From positions 620,001-684,000 of the forward strand of contig NZ_CP041165.1 of assembly GCF_014905095.1 (NCBI RefSeq): a DNA stretch of 64,000 nucleotides, read 5' to 3'. This DNA comes from Sulfurimonas marina. GTDB lineage: Bacteria; Campylobacterota; Campylobacteria; Campylobacterales; Sulfurimonadaceae. The notes under the pieces were generated by a model, which saw only the letters and a list, made by a program, of their open reading frames with translations, had not been told where the DNA came from and made no database searches. A program made the translations under genes and the position numbers. Below are positions 44,336 through 53,802 of the stretch, in pieces (within the stretch, counting starts at the first letter, position 1; each line of letters opens with the position of its first letter).

Positions 44336-45022
44336 ATGAAACATTCACTACCGGCTTTACCGTATAAATCAGATGCTCTAGAACCTTTTTTATCGGAGCA
44401 AACACTTCTTTTCCATCATAAAAAACATCATGCAGGATATGTCAATAAGCTAAATAGTTTGATCGAGGGTACTGAGTACGAAACGATGAGTTTAGAGCAT
44501 ATTATTTTGCAGTCTGAGGGTGCCGTTTTTAATAATGCGGCACAGATATTCAACCATAACTTTTATTGGAATTGTCTTTCTCCCGTAAAAACAACACCTT
44601 CAGATCCACTTGCTAAAAAGATATCTGATGTTTTTGGCAGTATGCAAAAGTTTAAAGAGGAATTTTTAAATGCTGCAGTTGGAAATTTCGGCTCGGGATG
44701 GACATGGTTGATCATGGACCAGCATGAACATTTAAGAATCGTAAATACGTCCAATGCCAACACACCTATCGTTCATTCCCAAACCCCGCTTCTAACTTGT
44801 GATGTATGGGAACATGCATATTATCTTGATTATAAAAATGAACGTCTAAAGTACCTTGAAGGTTTTTGGGAACATATAAATTGGGATAACGTTTCAAAAG
44901 TATATGCAGATAAAGAGCATTTGAATGTGATTGGTCTTGCAGGGGTTGTAAATAACGATCCTGATGACCCTATGTCTGATTATTTGGATGAATTACAACA
45001 TCAAGAAGAGACCTCTTCTTGA
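44336..45022 (+). CDS. sodB: Iron superoxide dismutase
   Basis: A 228-residue enzyme; ATG 44336 is chosen because TGGAGGT (44324-44330) precedes it, while the in-frame ATG at 44303 overlaps the -10 element. Metal ligands are in LLFHHKKHHAGYVN, FNHNFYWNC, and CDVWEHAYYLDY. It dismutates superoxide in the cytoplasm. The tail (about 25 residues after INWDNVSKVYADKEH, ending DDPMSDYLDELQHQEETSS) is longer than in typical SodB and acidic. The final codons form a perfect palindrome with the stop. Confidence 0.93.
   Translation: MKHSLPALPYKSDALEPFLSEQTLLFHHKKHHAGYVNKLNSLIEGTEYETMSLEHIILQSEGAVFNNAAQIFNHNFYWNCLSPVKTTPSDPLAKKISDVFGSMQKFKEEFLNAAVGNFGSGWTWLIMDQHEHLRIVNTSNANTPIVHSQTPLLTCDVWEHAYYLDYKNERLKYLEGFWEHINWDNVSKVYADKEHLNVIGLAGVVNNDPDDPMSDYLDELQHQEETSS
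45001..45022. terminator. Perfect 22-base palindrome including the sodB stop
   Basis: Ten bases (TCAAGAAGAG) are followed by AC and their exact reverse complement (CTCTTCTTGA), whose last three bases are the sodB stop. The convergent small gene ends five bases further on. No T-tract follows, so a role in transcript end formation is inferred. Confidence 0.5.
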
Positions 45023-45026
45023 GTTG

Positions 45027-45143
45027 TTAATAAAAGATGAGATACAAAAATCCCCATAATAAGAAGATAAGGAAACCCAACACTGCAAAAGTAATCACTA
45101 CGCGCAGTGTAAAATGAAATAAGAACTTAAAAAAGTTTTTCAT
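45027..45143 (-). CDS. 38-residue single-helix membrane protein coupled to the rhodanese gene
   Basis: A small ORF whose ATG (45143-45141) overlaps the rhodanese TGA in an ATGA junction, the classical sign of translational coupling; no ribosome-binding site of its own is needed. The product is a basic, aromatic N-terminus (MKNFFKFLFHFTLR) followed by one long hydrophobic helix (VVITFAVLGFLIFLLWGFLYLIFY). I do not recognise it. A membrane anchor or small regulatory peptide is possible. Confidence 0.55.
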   Translation of the reverse strand: MKNFFKFLFHFTLRVVITFAVLGFLIFLLWGFLYLIFY

Positions 45144-45538
45144 TTTTTATATGGATATGTTATAAGTTTTAACCCTCTTGTAGCATAATCCATCCCACCT
45201 TGAAGGTTGATCACTTTATAGCCTAATTTTTGAGACATCCATGGACCTACTATTGATGTACGGCTTCCCGTATGGCAAATAATTGCAAAAGGTTTTGACG
45301 TATCAACTTTAGCATTGAGCTCTTTTAAAAACTTGTCTATATTATATCCCCCACGCTGATCGAAAAACATAATAGGAATAGCACCTTTTAATAGACCTGT
45401 TTCTCTCCATTCAGGTGGAGTTCTGATATCTACGATAGGTGTTTTAGAATCAAGTAATTTTTTAGTAATGTACTCACTTTTGTACTCAGCAAATAAAGGG
45501 AGTGTAAGAAGAGCTATAAATAAGAAAATTCTTTTCAA
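45140..45538 (-). CDS. Exported rhodanese-domain protein
   Basis: About 132 residues from TTG 45538, chosen because GGAG (45549-45546) lies seven bases ahead and the product then starts with a signal peptide (KRIFLFIALLTLPLFA). A longer in-frame ATG would include the upstream promoter. The single rhodanese domain has IVDIRTPPEWRETGLLKGA and the active-site loop CHTGSRTS. It may carry persulfide sulfur in the periplasm, in keeping with sulfide oxidation. It is divergent from the next gene with overlapping promoters. Confidence 0.85.
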   Translation of the reverse strand: MKRIFLFIALLTLPLFAEYKSEYITKKLLDSKTPIVDIRTPPEWRETGLLKGAIPIMFFDQRGGYNIDKFLKELNAKVDTSKPFAIICHTGSRTSIVGPWMSQKLGYKVINLQGGMDYATRGLKLITYPYKK

Positions 45539-45561
45539 TTTTTTTCTCCAAAATAAAATTG

Positions 45562-45571
45562 TATAATTATA
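45562..45571. promoter_or_regulatory. Overlapping divergent -10 elements (TATAATTATA)
   Basis: One ten-base palindrome offers TATAAT on the plus strand (45562-45567) for the gene at 45597 and TATAAT on the minus strand (45571-45566) for the rhodanese. The two promoters would exclude one another. Confidence 0.5.
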
Positions 45572-45596
45572 ACTACTTAACACAAATAGGAATACA

Positions 45597-45968
45597 ATGG
45601 CAGCCTCTAAAAAAGCGATAGACAATGCAAATAGACTACGGTATATAAGAGCATTGGAACGATTTCATAAAAGTATCAATTCATATCTTGCAAACTCTGA
45701 TGATTTATCAAAAGAGAAGTTTGTAAAAAAAGTTGATAACGGACTCAAGCTTTTAAATCGAGTTGAAGAGGTACAGCTTTATAAAGGTGAACTGCAAGAT
45801 CTGCAAACATTGGTAAAAAAGATAATTGCCTATAAAGATAGTGATGCAGATATTGAAAAAATTAAAGAAGAGATTACCTATGCTTCAAATCAGTTAGATA
45901 AAAGTAAAAATGCCAGACGTTATAAAAAAGATAAGCATTCCCAGTCAAAATATAAAGACTGGGAATAG
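45597..45968 (+). CDS. Small basic coiled-coil protein, unknown function
   Basis: A 123-residue, strongly charged, helical protein (ANRLRYIRALERFHKSINSYL, KFVKKVDNGLKLLNRVEEV, IEKIKEEITYASNQLDKSKN) ending in a basic tail (ARRYKKDKHSQSKYKDWE). No family recognised. It has its own -10 and an AGGAA ribosome-binding site (45588-45592). Its last ten codons form half of a perfect hairpin. Confidence 0.72.
   Translation: MAASKKAIDNANRLRYIRALERFHKSINSYLANSDDLSKEKFVKKVDNGLKLLNRVEEVQLYKGELQDLQTLVKKIIAYKDSDADIEKIKEEITYASNQLDKSKNARRYKKDKHSQSKYKDWE
45937..45966. terminator. Perfect 10-bp hairpin in the 3' end of a small gene
   Basis: ATTCCCAGTC (45937-45946) pairs with GACTGGGAAT (45957-45966) around AAAATATAAA. 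It reaches the first base of the stop codon. On the minus strand it is followed by GCTTATCTTTTTT, so it probably terminates the convergent chemoreceptor gene and sits wholly inside the coding region of its neighbour. Confidence 0.6.
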
Positions 45969-45984
45969 AGAAAAAATTTGAGGT

Positions 45985-47916
45985 TTACGCCTCTATCTCA
46001 TTTACATCTTTCCCATGTGCTTCGATAAGCATGCTATCGAGTAGATCAAATAGTTCATGCGATGCACTTTCCATTTTCTCAAAGTTCTCTATAATAGTTT
46101 GTTCGTGATCTAGCACTGCTTTTTCTGGATTTGGCATCTCAACATAGTGAAGGTTTACATTCGCTTTATCGTGAACTATTGCATGAACAGGTTCAGATTT
46201 TTTGTAAGACGCCGTATAGTTAAATCTACGTTTTCCTTCATTATCATGCCATTTACCTAAGTTACATTCATGATGTGTTGTAGGGTTCAGAGTTTTGGTC
46301 AGTGTCATTAGAGAGTTGTAAGCACGTGCTTTATAAAGGATATGATCGATTTTAGCAAGTACTATAAAGATACTATTTTCCATATGGTAAGACTGATCAA
46401 CAATTTTTGAAGAGTTAGAGCTTAACTCTACTAATGTATCTTCAAACTGTTCGATTTTTTCAGTTGACTCATCTACTGTTACTTTCATAGCTTCAGAGCT
46501 TTCCTGAATCTCATTCATACCTTGTTGTAAAGATTTGATAGATACTGAGATCTCGCTAGTAGCTTTATGAGTACGTTCAGCCAGTTTTCTTACTTCATCG
46601 GCAACAACTGCGAATCCACGACCGTGTTCCCCCGCACGAGCAGCTTCAATAGCTGCATTAAGTGCAAGAAGATTTGTCTGATCTGCAATATCTGTAATAA
46701 GGTCAATAACTGTAGTAATACTGCTTGTTTGAGAAGCTAACTCTTCGATACTTCCGTTATTTGTAGTAACTTGTTGATGAAGTGTATGTAAGTCTTCAAC
46801 TACTGCAGTGATATTGTCACGTGAATCATTTGCTAAATTAGATGCGTTTTTCGTTGATGAAGTTACAGCTTTTAAGTTCTCTATATTTGTTTGTAGGTTT
46901 GTTTGGATAAGACTTAATGACTCTGTAACCTGAGTACTTTTCACACTTAGTTTAGAGTTCAGAGCATCACGTTTTCCTTTTTGGTGCTGTTCTTTCATAA
47001 AGTCGATACTTTGCGAAACACTGTCTATAGCTAAAATAAACTCACCTTTAAGACCTTCAGAAGAGATAGGTTTTGAGAAATCACCTTTTGATGCATTTGT
47101 GATTGTTATATTGATTTCACTGATAAGTTTCTCAACATGATCTAACAGTTCAGCCAGATGACTTCCCATAATACCCAGTTCTGTTTTGTCGTCTGCAGCA
47201 ATGTTACACTTGTGTGAGAAATCACCGTTTGCCGAATATGTAATTAAATCGGTAAATGTTTCTATACCAGAAGTGATCGATTTTCTTATAAATACAGCTG
47301 CAACCAGTACAACTAAACCGACAAAAATCCCTGCGATAAAGACAAAATATTTGTAAAAAGATATTTTTGTCTGCATATCTGTTGAATCTTTATCTAATGC
47401 ATCTTGTCTGAGTTTTGCAAGCTCTTTAAAATATTTTCTAGATTTTTCTGCATAAGGTGTTAAATTTTGTCTATATTTTTCATAGATTTCAGCTTTAGAA
47501 TTTTTAATCTCTTCAGGAGTCAGTGAAGAAACCATCTTATATGCATTGTTTAAAAATAAAAGTGTTGAATCTTTTGCTTTTACAGATAACTCATAAGAAC
47601 TGTCATTTTCTAAAAGTGTATCTAGTTCTTCAAAATCTTTTTTGATATTATCGATAGTCGTACGTAGTTTTTCCAGATCTTTTTCACGATCACCTCCAAG
47701 CATAACAGCTCTATCTGTTCTACTTACATAGTTCATGTTTTTTTCTATTTTAAGTGTTAATAAACCAGCTTTTAAAGAACTCTTGTGTAGTTTTTCATAG
47801 TCACTGTCTATATCGCTCATAGCAAAAAATACAAATGCTGTTGCAGCTAAAATTGCAAATGTTGCTATAGCAATAAGGTAGTTCATTTTCTGATTAATAC
47901 TTAAACTTTTGAACAT
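45985..47916 (-). CDS. Methyl-accepting chemotaxis protein with C-terminal CZB zinc-binding domain
   Basis: A 643-residue receptor: helix 1 (about 12-30), a helical-bundle periplasmic sensor (about 32-185), helix 2 (about 190-212), HAMP, and the signalling tip around [36 protein letters not shown]. The C-terminal 120 residues form a CZB domain: [18 protein letters not shown] supplies the HxxxxLGKW signature and a Cys, with further His in [10 protein letters not shown] and DHE. CZB domains bind zinc and in some proteins respond to hypochlorous acid or zinc. It is a single gene, convergent with 45597. Confidence 0.92.
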   Translation of the reverse strand: MFKSLSINQKMNYLIAIATFAILAATAFVFFAMSDIDSDYEKLHKSSLKAGLLTLKIEKNMNYVSRTDRAVMLGGDREKDLEKLRTTIDNIKKDFEELDTLLENDSSYELSVKAKDSTLLFLNNAYKMVSSLTPEEIKNSKAEIYEKYRQNLTPYAEKSRKYFKELAKLRQDALDKDSTDMQTKISFYKYFVFIAGIFVGLVVLVAAVFIRKSITSGIETFTDLITYSANGDFSHKCNIAADDKTELGIMGSHLAELLDHVEKLISEINITITNASKGDFSKPISSEGLKGEFILAIDSVSQSIDFMKEQHQKGKRDALNSKLSVKSTQVTESLSLIQTNLQTNIENLKAVTSSTKNASNLANDSRDNITAVVEDLHTLHQQVTTNNGSIEELASQTSSITTVIDLITDIADQTNLLALNAAIEAARAGEHGRGFAVVADEVRKLAERTHKATSEISVSIKSLQQGMNEIQESSEAMKVTVDESTEKIEQFEDTLVELSSNSSKIVDQSYHMENSIFIVLAKIDHILYKARAYNSLMTLTKTLNPTTHHECNLGKWHDNEGKRRFNYTASYKKSEPVHAIVHDKANVNLHYVEMPNPEKAVLDHEQTIIENFEKMESASHELFDLLDSMLIEAHGKDVNEIEA

Positions 47917-48074
47917 ATTAATTCCACCTTTTTACGTTTATTGTCGCTATTCTATCACATAGAGGTCGATTCTTAGATTAAAAGAGCTTTAATTTTCAAA
48001 AAAAAATCTCTTTTGTGATACAATTACCAGCATAAAAAATATTAATAAACATTTACTAATTCAAGGGTGGAATA

Positions 48075-49430
48075 ATGAGCTTTGCTGAGACAGAGATAAA
48101 CAAATTTAAAAAGTCTAACAGTACGGGAAATAATGTCTTTTATCAAGCTATGGAGGAGGTTATATACTCTATAGCTCCGTTATTGGAGTCTGATGGCAGA
48201 TACTCACAACATGCAATTTTGGAACGTTTGGTAGTCCCAGATAGAATCATACAGTTTAAAGTAACATGGCTTGATGATAATAATCAAGTTCGGGTAAACA
48301 CAGGTTATCGTGTGCAATTTAATAATGCATTAGGGCCTTATAAAGGGGGACTTCGTTTTCATCCAACGGTGAATGAAGATGTTTTAAAGTTCTTGGGATT
48401 TGAGCAGATTTTAAAAAACTCTTTAACAGGTTTACCGATAGGTGGAGCTAAAGGTGGAAGTGACTTTGATCCAAAAGGAAAAAGCGACTCTGAAATTATG
48501 AAGTTTTGTAAATCATTTATGATTGAGCTTCATAAATATATTGGACCGCGTATGGATGTACCGGCAGGAGATATCGGTGTAGGTACTCGTGAAATTGGTT
48601 ATCTTTTTGGAGAGTATAAAAAGATCACCTCTACATATGAAGGTGTACTAACAGGGAAACCGTTCTTTTTCGGAGGTTCTTTAATGCGTCCAGAAGCAAC
48701 GGGTTACGGTGCAGTTTACTTTACGGAAACAATGTTAGAGATGGAGAATAAAGAGCCTTTAAAAGGTCAAATATGTACAGTGAGCGGAGCAGGAAATGTT
48801 GCACTGCACGCAATTGAGAAGCTATATGACATCGGTGCAGTTCCTGTAAGTTGTTCAGATTCAAGCGGAACTATTTACGATTCTAGAGGGGTTGATCTAG
48901 AGCTTTTAAAAGAGATTAAATTGGAGAAACGTCTCTCTTTAGAAAAATATTTAGAAACGCACTCTGAAGCGAAATATATTCCTGTTGATGAATATCCGGA
49001 AGGTGGTCATGCAGTTTGGGATATCCCTTGTTATGCGGCATTCCCTTGTGCTACACAAAATGAACTTACTGCAGTTGATGCTAAAAACCTGATAGAAAAT
49101 GGTTGTATAAGTGTTACAGAAGGCGCAAATATGCCTTCGACTCCCGAAGCTATAGAGCTTTTACAGTCACATAAACTTTGTTTTGCTCCTGCAAAAGCTG
49201 CAAATGCCGGCGGAGTAGTTGTAAGTGAATTTGAGATGAGTCAAAACGCCTCAATGAGTAAATGGAGTTTTGAAAAAGTGGATAACAAACTCAAAGATAC
49301 GATGCAGATGATCTGTAAAAGGGTAGCTCTTACTGCTAAAGATTACGGCGTTGAGGGGAACTATGTTGACGGTGCTAACATCGCAGGGTTTAAAAAAGTT
49401 GCTGATGCGATGATCGCAGAGGGGATCTAG
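48075..49430 (+). CDS. gdhA: NADP-dependent glutamate dehydrogenase
   Basis: A 451-residue enzyme that aminates 2-oxoglutarate to glutamate. Diagnostic blocks are NALGPYKGGLRFHPTVN, LTGLPIGGAKGGSDFDPKGKS with catalytic Lys residues, PAGDIGVGTREIGYLFGEYK, RPEATGYGAVYF and CTVSGAGNVALHA in the Rossmann domain. Hexameric bacterial GdhA has the same length. TACAAT at 48019-48024 is a candidate -10. The MscS-like gene starts nine bases downstream. Confidence 0.94.
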   Translation: MSFAETEINKFKKSNSTGNNVFYQAMEEVIYSIAPLLESDGRYSQHAILERLVVPDRIIQFKVTWLDDNNQVRVNTGYRVQFNNALGPYKGGLRFHPTVNEDVLKFLGFEQILKNSLTGLPIGGAKGGSDFDPKGKSDSEIMKFCKSFMIELHKYIGPRMDVPAGDIGVGTREIGYLFGEYKKITSTYEGVLTGKPFFFGGSLMRPEATGYGAVYFTETMLEMENKEPLKGQICTVSGAGNVALHAIEKLYDIGAVPVSCSDSSGTIYDSRGVDLELLKEIKLEKRLSLEKYLETHSEAKYIPVDEYPEGGHAVWDIPCYAAFPCATQNELTAVDAKNLIENGCISVTEGANMPSTPEAIELLQSHKLCFAPAKAANAGGVVVSEFEMSQNASMSKWSFEKVDNKLKDTMQMICKRVALTAKDYGVEGNYVDGANIAGFKKVADAMIAEGI

Positions 49431-49439
49431 GTAGAGCGA

Positions 49440-51245
49440 ATGAAGAAAACACTGTTTTTATTTTTAGTCATTTTTTCGAGTAGTTTATTTGCTACATCTT
49501 ATTCTAATTTTATAGATGCACAACTACAAAACTATTATAAAATGAATGAGCACAATATATCTGAAGAGGAAATACAACAGGTATTACAAGATGAAAATAG
49601 ACTTTATAACAATGTTTTAACAACGTTGCTGGTTGATAGAAACAAATATATAAAAGAGTTCGCGAAATATGAGCAAAAGATTTTTTCATTACAAAAGATC
49701 ATTACAATTAATAAGCGTGCTGGAAATAGCACAGCAGTTCTCAGAGATGAAGTACGGTTAAAATCGTATCAGATCTTACGCTCTCAAGGCAAAATGTTAA
49801 AAGATATTCTGTACGCTTTAAATAAACCAGACCTTGAGTCGTTTGAAAATCAATTAACTACACTGGTTAATCAAAATCAAGCAGAGATCTTAAAAATTGA
49901 CGATACCAACTATAAAGAGTATTTATCTTGGACAGCAGATTCAAATGTGGTTGTCGATCTTCAGGCAAATGTTAAAGAGTATTATGCACTTTTAGAGTTA
50001 AATAGAGATATTATAGTTTATCTTTACCGTCTTAAAGAGAAAATGTACGGATTGAATAAATATGAGAAATATCATTTAATAGAAGTGGTATATACTTTAG
50101 ACTCTTTAGAATTTTTTCAACCTGTAAATGAGCTACTTGAAAAATATGGTTTAGATGTTACTAAACTATTCATGATGATTGTTTTGAGCATTTTTGTATA
50201 TACTTTACGAAAAGTTGCTTTATTTGCACTGCGAAATATTATGTTACATATTGAATATTTGAAAGAGTACTCTGAACGTATTGTTGTAAAACTTATTAAA
50301 CCTATCGATAGTCTCTTTATTGTTATCAACATCAACTTATTAATATACCTTTATAATAATTTTAGTTCGATTGATTATTTAACAAGAGGGTTTAATATTA
50401 TCTATAGTTTTTATGCAACCTACATCCTCTATATAATAGTAAACAGGGTTGCAACGATTAAACTCCGTTCTATAGATACGACAAGTAAAAATATCAAAAA
50501 AGACATAATTAACGTAAGTATTAAGATTATTAACTTCGTAATCCTAATTATAGGTATCTTGCTTGCACTCTATTTTGCCGGAGTTGACTTAACAACTGTT
50601 CTTTCAGGACTAGGTATCGGTGGTTTTGCATTAGCATTTGCAGCTAAAGATACAATATCTAACTTTTTTGGAACTGTATCGATTTTATTCTCAGATGTGT
50701 TCTCACAAGGGGACTGGATCGCTGTAGACAATAAAGAGGGTGTTGTTGTTGAGATTGGTCTTAGAGTTACTACGCTCAGAACATTTGACAATGCACTTAT
50801 CGCTATACCAAACGGCACATTTGCTTCAAAGGATGTTAAAAACTGGAATAAGCGTAAAGTTGGAAGACGAATAAAGATGAATATCGGTGTGAAGTACAGT
50901 TCAAAATCAGATGATATTAAAAGGGCAGTTGCACAGATTAAAGAGATGCTGTTAGCACATCCAGATATAGCTACGCCAAATACAAAGTATGAATACAAAA
51001 AAGAGGATATGACAAAGCTTGTTTCTAAAGATGATTTAGAAGGTGTGAAAACTAATCTACTCGTCTATTTGGATCAGTTTTCAGCTTCGAGTATAGATAT
51101 CTTAATATATTGTTTTTCTAAGTCTGTAATGTGGGAAGATTGGTTGAAAACTAAAGAAGATGTGATGCATAAAATTATGAAGATACTTGAGGAAAACTCC
51201 TTAGAATTCGCGTTTCCATCGCTCTCTGTATATCAAGAAAAATAA
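49440..51245 (+). CDS. Large MscS-family mechanosensitive channel
   Basis: A 601-residue protein: signal peptide (about 1-18), a helical periplasmic region (about 20-235), four to five membrane helices, and the MscS pore segment with Gly/Ala pattern DLTTVLSGLGIGGFALAFAAKDTISNFFGTVSILFSDVFSQGDWI. The beta domain follows (VVVEIGLRVTTLRTFDNALIAIPNGTFASKDVKNW). Length fits the MscK/YnaI-like extended subtypes rather than MscS itself. It lies nine bases after gdhA; osmotic control of glutamate pools could explain the pairing, but that is inference. Confidence 0.87.
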   Translation: MKKTLFLFLVIFSSSLFATSYSNFIDAQLQNYYKMNEHNISEEEIQQVLQDENRLYNNVLTTLLVDRNKYIKEFAKYEQKIFSLQKIITINKRAGNSTAVLRDEVRLKSYQILRSQGKMLKDILYALNKPDLESFENQLTTLVNQNQAEILKIDDTNYKEYLSWTADSNVVVDLQANVKEYYALLELNRDIIVYLYRLKEKMYGLNKYEKYHLIEVVYTLDSLEFFQPVNELLEKYGLDVTKLFMMIVLSIFVYTLRKVALFALRNIMLHIEYLKEYSERIVVKLIKPIDSLFIVININLLIYLYNNFSSIDYLTRGFNIIYSFYATYILYIIVNRVATIKLRSIDTTSKNIKKDIINVSIKIINFVILIIGILLALYFAGVDLTTVLSGLGIGGFALAFAAKDTISNFFGTVSILFSDVFSQGDWIAVDNKEGVVVEIGLRVTTLRTFDNALIAIPNGTFASKDVKNWNKRKVGRRIKMNIGVKYSSKSDDIKRAVAQIKEMLLAHPDIATPNTKYEYKKEDMTKLVSKDDLEGVKTNLLVYLDQFSASSIDILIYCFSKSVMWEDWLKTKEDVMHKIMKILEENSLEFAFPSLSVYQEK

Positions 51246-51259
51246 ATAATCTTTATTTT
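51239..51259 (+). terminator. A/T hairpin over the MscS-like stop codon
   Basis: AAAATAAA (51239-51246), loop TAATC, TTTATTTT (51252-51259). The stop codon (51243-51245) lies in the 5' arm and the 3' arm is itself T-rich. Confidence 0.45.
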
Positions 51260-51312
51260 AGTATTTTATGATAAAATCTCCAATTCGAAAATTTATTAGC
51301 TAAAGAGAATTT

Positions 51313-51930
51313 ATGGAAGAAACACAAGCAAGAATAAATATTTATGCTTTATTATCACGTATATTACTACAAGAATTAGATCTTGAGACTCTTAACATCA
51401 TCAAAAATGATGAAAATATTTTAGAGTTTTTCCCGGTTTTAAAAGAGTGGGAACCATTCAATACTATGGATGAAAAAACGCTTCTGGATGAGCATATTAA
51501 TCCTGATTTTGTAAACCTGTCTATTTTACACTTGATCCCTTATGAAACGTTTTACACACGTGAAGATCAAATGATAGAAACGGGCGGTGCAAACCCGGTA
51601 ACTGATATGTATAGTGCTTATGACTTTATGGTTGACTATGAAACTGCACGTACTGTTTCATCTGATCATATCGGTGTAGAGTTAGAGTTTATGCATCATC
51701 TTGCAAAAGCAGAACTAAAAGCGATTGAAGAGGGTGATGAAGAAGCAGTAGCTGAGCTTAGACGTGTACAGCATGACTTTTTAAACAAGCACCTTATTAA
51801 ATGGGCACCGATGTACTTAATCAATATGAAGTATGAATCAAGAACACCGCTTTATTATGAAGCTGCAGATATGGCTTTAGAGTTTATCTTAAGTGATAAC
51901 GAATACTTAACAAAAGAGACGCACGCATAG
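51313..51930 (+). CDS. TorD/DmsD-family molybdoenzyme chaperone
   Basis: A 205-residue all-helical protein with the family pattern: short N-terminal helices (ARINIYALLSRILLQELD), PYETFYTREDQM, and VSSDHIGVELEFMHHLAKAE followed by the FLNKHLIKWAPMY segment. Such chaperones bind Tat signal peptides of molybdopterin enzymes and help insert the cofactor. No such enzyme lies in the window, so the client is remote. The ferredoxin-like gene starts after one base. Confidence 0.85.
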   Translation: MEETQARINIYALLSRILLQELDLETLNIIKNDENILEFFPVLKEWEPFNTMDEKTLLDEHINPDFVNLSILHLIPYETFYTREDQMIETGGANPVTDMYSAYDFMVDYETARTVSSDHIGVELEFMHHLAKAELKAIEEGDEEAVAELRRVQHDFLNKHLIKWAPMYLINMKYESRTPLYYEAADMALEFILSDNEYLTKETHA

Positions 51931-51931
51931 T

Positions 51932-53032
51932 ATGATTAACTTAAATGCAGGTTTATGTGTTCGCTCGCTGAGTATAGATAGTGAGTGCGATAGATGTGAA
52001 GTGGTATGTCCGACTAATGCTATAGTTGTACAAAAGGGCAAGGCACTTCCTGCGATCAACTTTTCAGAATGTGTAACGTGTGGAGCTTGCGGGGCAGTAT
52101 GTCCAAGTGAAGCACTTACATTAGATGAGTTTTCTCCAACGGATTTTTTCTTTGATTTTGTACAGGAAAAAGATCCTCTTTTATCGTGTCGTAAAAACGT
52201 TCCATGTATAGCAGCACTGAGTGTTGAGCATATCATCTCTCTAGCAGTGCTTAAAAAAGAACTTGTATTTGATATGGGGCATTGTAGTGAATGTGAAATT
52301 GCCTCTACATGTAAGGCACAGATAGAAGCAAACTTTGAAGAAGCTACATATATCCTAGAAGCGATGGAGAGTGATGCCCTCATCTCCATGGAAGATGTTA
52401 AGTATGAAAATGCTGAACAAAATACAGCTGATCGTAGAGAGTTTTTAAACTCGTTAAACCTGAAAAATGTTGCTAAGGCAAGAAAGTCTTTTGAAGATGA
52501 GGTGCAAAAAGCAACTGATGAACTAGTGGAGCATAATCTGCAAAAAACAGATATTGCACTTTTAAAGAAAAAAATCATTCCGGAAAAAAGAAAGATCTTT
52601 TTTACTGCGATTAAAAGAGCGCCAAAACCTTCACAGTTTCATATAATCGATGCAACAGAAGTTAGTTTTACTTCTCAGAAGTTGATGGATGAAGAGGCTT
52701 GTACAGCATGTCAAATGTGTTATAGAGTTTGTCCTACGGGTGCACTGAGTTCTGATGTTAAAAACTCTAAGATCGACTTTGATCCATTTTTGTGTATTAA
52801 GTGTCATATATGTCATGATGTATGTGCCCCTGATGCAATAACACTTTCAAGCTCTTATAAAGTAAAAGAGTTTTTTGAACCTGAAGTGGTAAACCTTATC
52901 GGTTTTAATGTAAAAAGATGTAATGAATGTAATGTGATCTTTAGTACGACAGGTGATGAAAAACTGTGTTACAGATGTAAATGTGAAGATGAAGAAGCCC
53001 GAGAATTATGGGGAATTACGGAGAAGTATTAG
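51932..53032 (+). CDS. Polyferredoxin-like protein with four 4Fe-4S motifs
   Basis: A 366-residue protein. Two ferredoxin motifs are near the N-terminus (CDRCEVVCPTNAI and CVTCGACGAVCPSEAL), two near the C-terminus (CTACQMCYRVCPTGAL and CIKCHICHDVCAPDAI), plus unusual extra cysteines (CSECEIASTC at about 126, CNECNVIF and CYRCKC at the end). The middle is a charged helical spacer of about 110 residues. No signal peptide, so probably cytoplasmic electron transfer or Fe-S delivery. It lies between TorD and the shikimate-dehydrogenase-like gene in one operon. Confidence 0.85.
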   Translation: MINLNAGLCVRSLSIDSECDRCEVVCPTNAIVVQKGKALPAINFSECVTCGACGAVCPSEALTLDEFSPTDFFFDFVQEKDPLLSCRKNVPCIAALSVEHIISLAVLKKELVFDMGHCSECEIASTCKAQIEANFEEATYILEAMESDALISMEDVKYENAEQNTADRREFLNSLNLKNVAKARKSFEDEVQKATDELVEHNLQKTDIALLKKKIIPEKRKIFFTAIKRAPKPSQFHIIDATEVSFTSQKLMDEEACTACQMCYRVCPTGALSSDVKNSKIDFDPFLCIKCHICHDVCAPDAITLSSSYKVKEFFEPEVVNLIGFNVKRCNECNVIFSTTGDEKLCYRCKCEDEEARELWGITEKY

Positions 53033-53036
53033 AATT

Positions 53037-53792
53037 ATGATGAATAATGACAATAAAATATCTAACCAAACAAAATTGTTTGGTTATATCGGTGAACATG
53101 CAGGGGTAAGTAGATTTTCTGCAATCATCAACAAGATGTTCAAAGAGAACAACGATGATGTGATGATGATCCCTATGAATATTCGCGAGGATGATCTTTA
53201 TTTTACTGTGAGTAATATGAAGCAATCTCATGTAAACGGTGCCGTAATCTCAAGCGAATATGTTACAGATGTCGTAGAGATAGTCGATAATGCATCATCG
53301 ATTGCAAAACGTAGTGGAATGTGTGACATTATCTACCGTGAAGGTGAAACACTTAGAGGTGATGTTTTCTCTATGCGCGTGCTAACGGAACATCTTAAAG
53401 ATTTATATGCTTCAAAAATTGCAATTATCGGTACAAACCATTATGCAAAAGCATTTTCTTTTTTAGCATGCGGATTTAACGTGAGCTATTTTAACGATAG
53501 TCTTGAAGAGCTTTTAGCTTTTACACAAGAGGTTGATATTAGTGATGCTGATATAAATAGAATTGCATCTGATTTAGAAGTTGATTTTTCAGATTTTGAT
53601 GCAGTATTGGATTTTTCAAGTATGAATGATCTCTCTATGATCAAGCAACTTGGAAAAAATAATTTTGATATGAAAAATACAAAGCAGTTCTCGGCACTTA
53701 AAAAACGTGCGGATGAACTTAATGGTTCATATACAAGTTATGATGATTTGTTAGATAAATTAACAAAAAAAGCGTATAGTTTAATTAAGTAA
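53037..53792 (+). CDS. Shikimate-dehydrogenase-like protein, divergent
   Basis: About 251 residues from ATG 53037, four bases after the ferredoxin stop with GGAG ahead; the upstream in-frame ATG at 52953 lies inside the ferredoxin gene and is less likely. KLFGYIGEHAGVSRFSAIINKMFKENN and NVNGAV-like spacing (KQSHVNGAVISSEY) recall the AroE substrate domain, and SKIAIIGTNHYAKAFSFLACGFNVSYF its NADP domain. The shikimate-binding SxS and catalytic Lys-Asp motifs are not clear, so it may not be an AroE enzyme. Its place in a TorD-ferredoxin operon suggests a redox or maturation role. Confidence 0.55.
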   Translation: MMNNDNKISNQTKLFGYIGEHAGVSRFSAIINKMFKENNDDVMMIPMNIREDDLYFTVSNMKQSHVNGAVISSEYVTDVVEIVDNASSIAKRSGMCDIIYREGETLRGDVFSMRVLTEHLKDLYASKIAIIGTNHYAKAFSFLACGFNVSYFNDSLEELLAFTQEVDISDADINRIASDLEVDFSDFDAVLDFSSMNDLSMIKQLGKNNFDMKNTKQFSALKKRADELNGSYTSYDDLLDKLTKKAYSLIK

Positions 53793-53802
53793 AGGAAAAA
53801 AC

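Noticed and set aside
52953-53036. An upstream ATG for the shikimate-dehydrogenase-like gene inside the ferredoxin gene
   Set aside because: ATG 53037 follows the ferredoxin stop with a good GGAG, and the upstream codons add a basic segment unlike the family.
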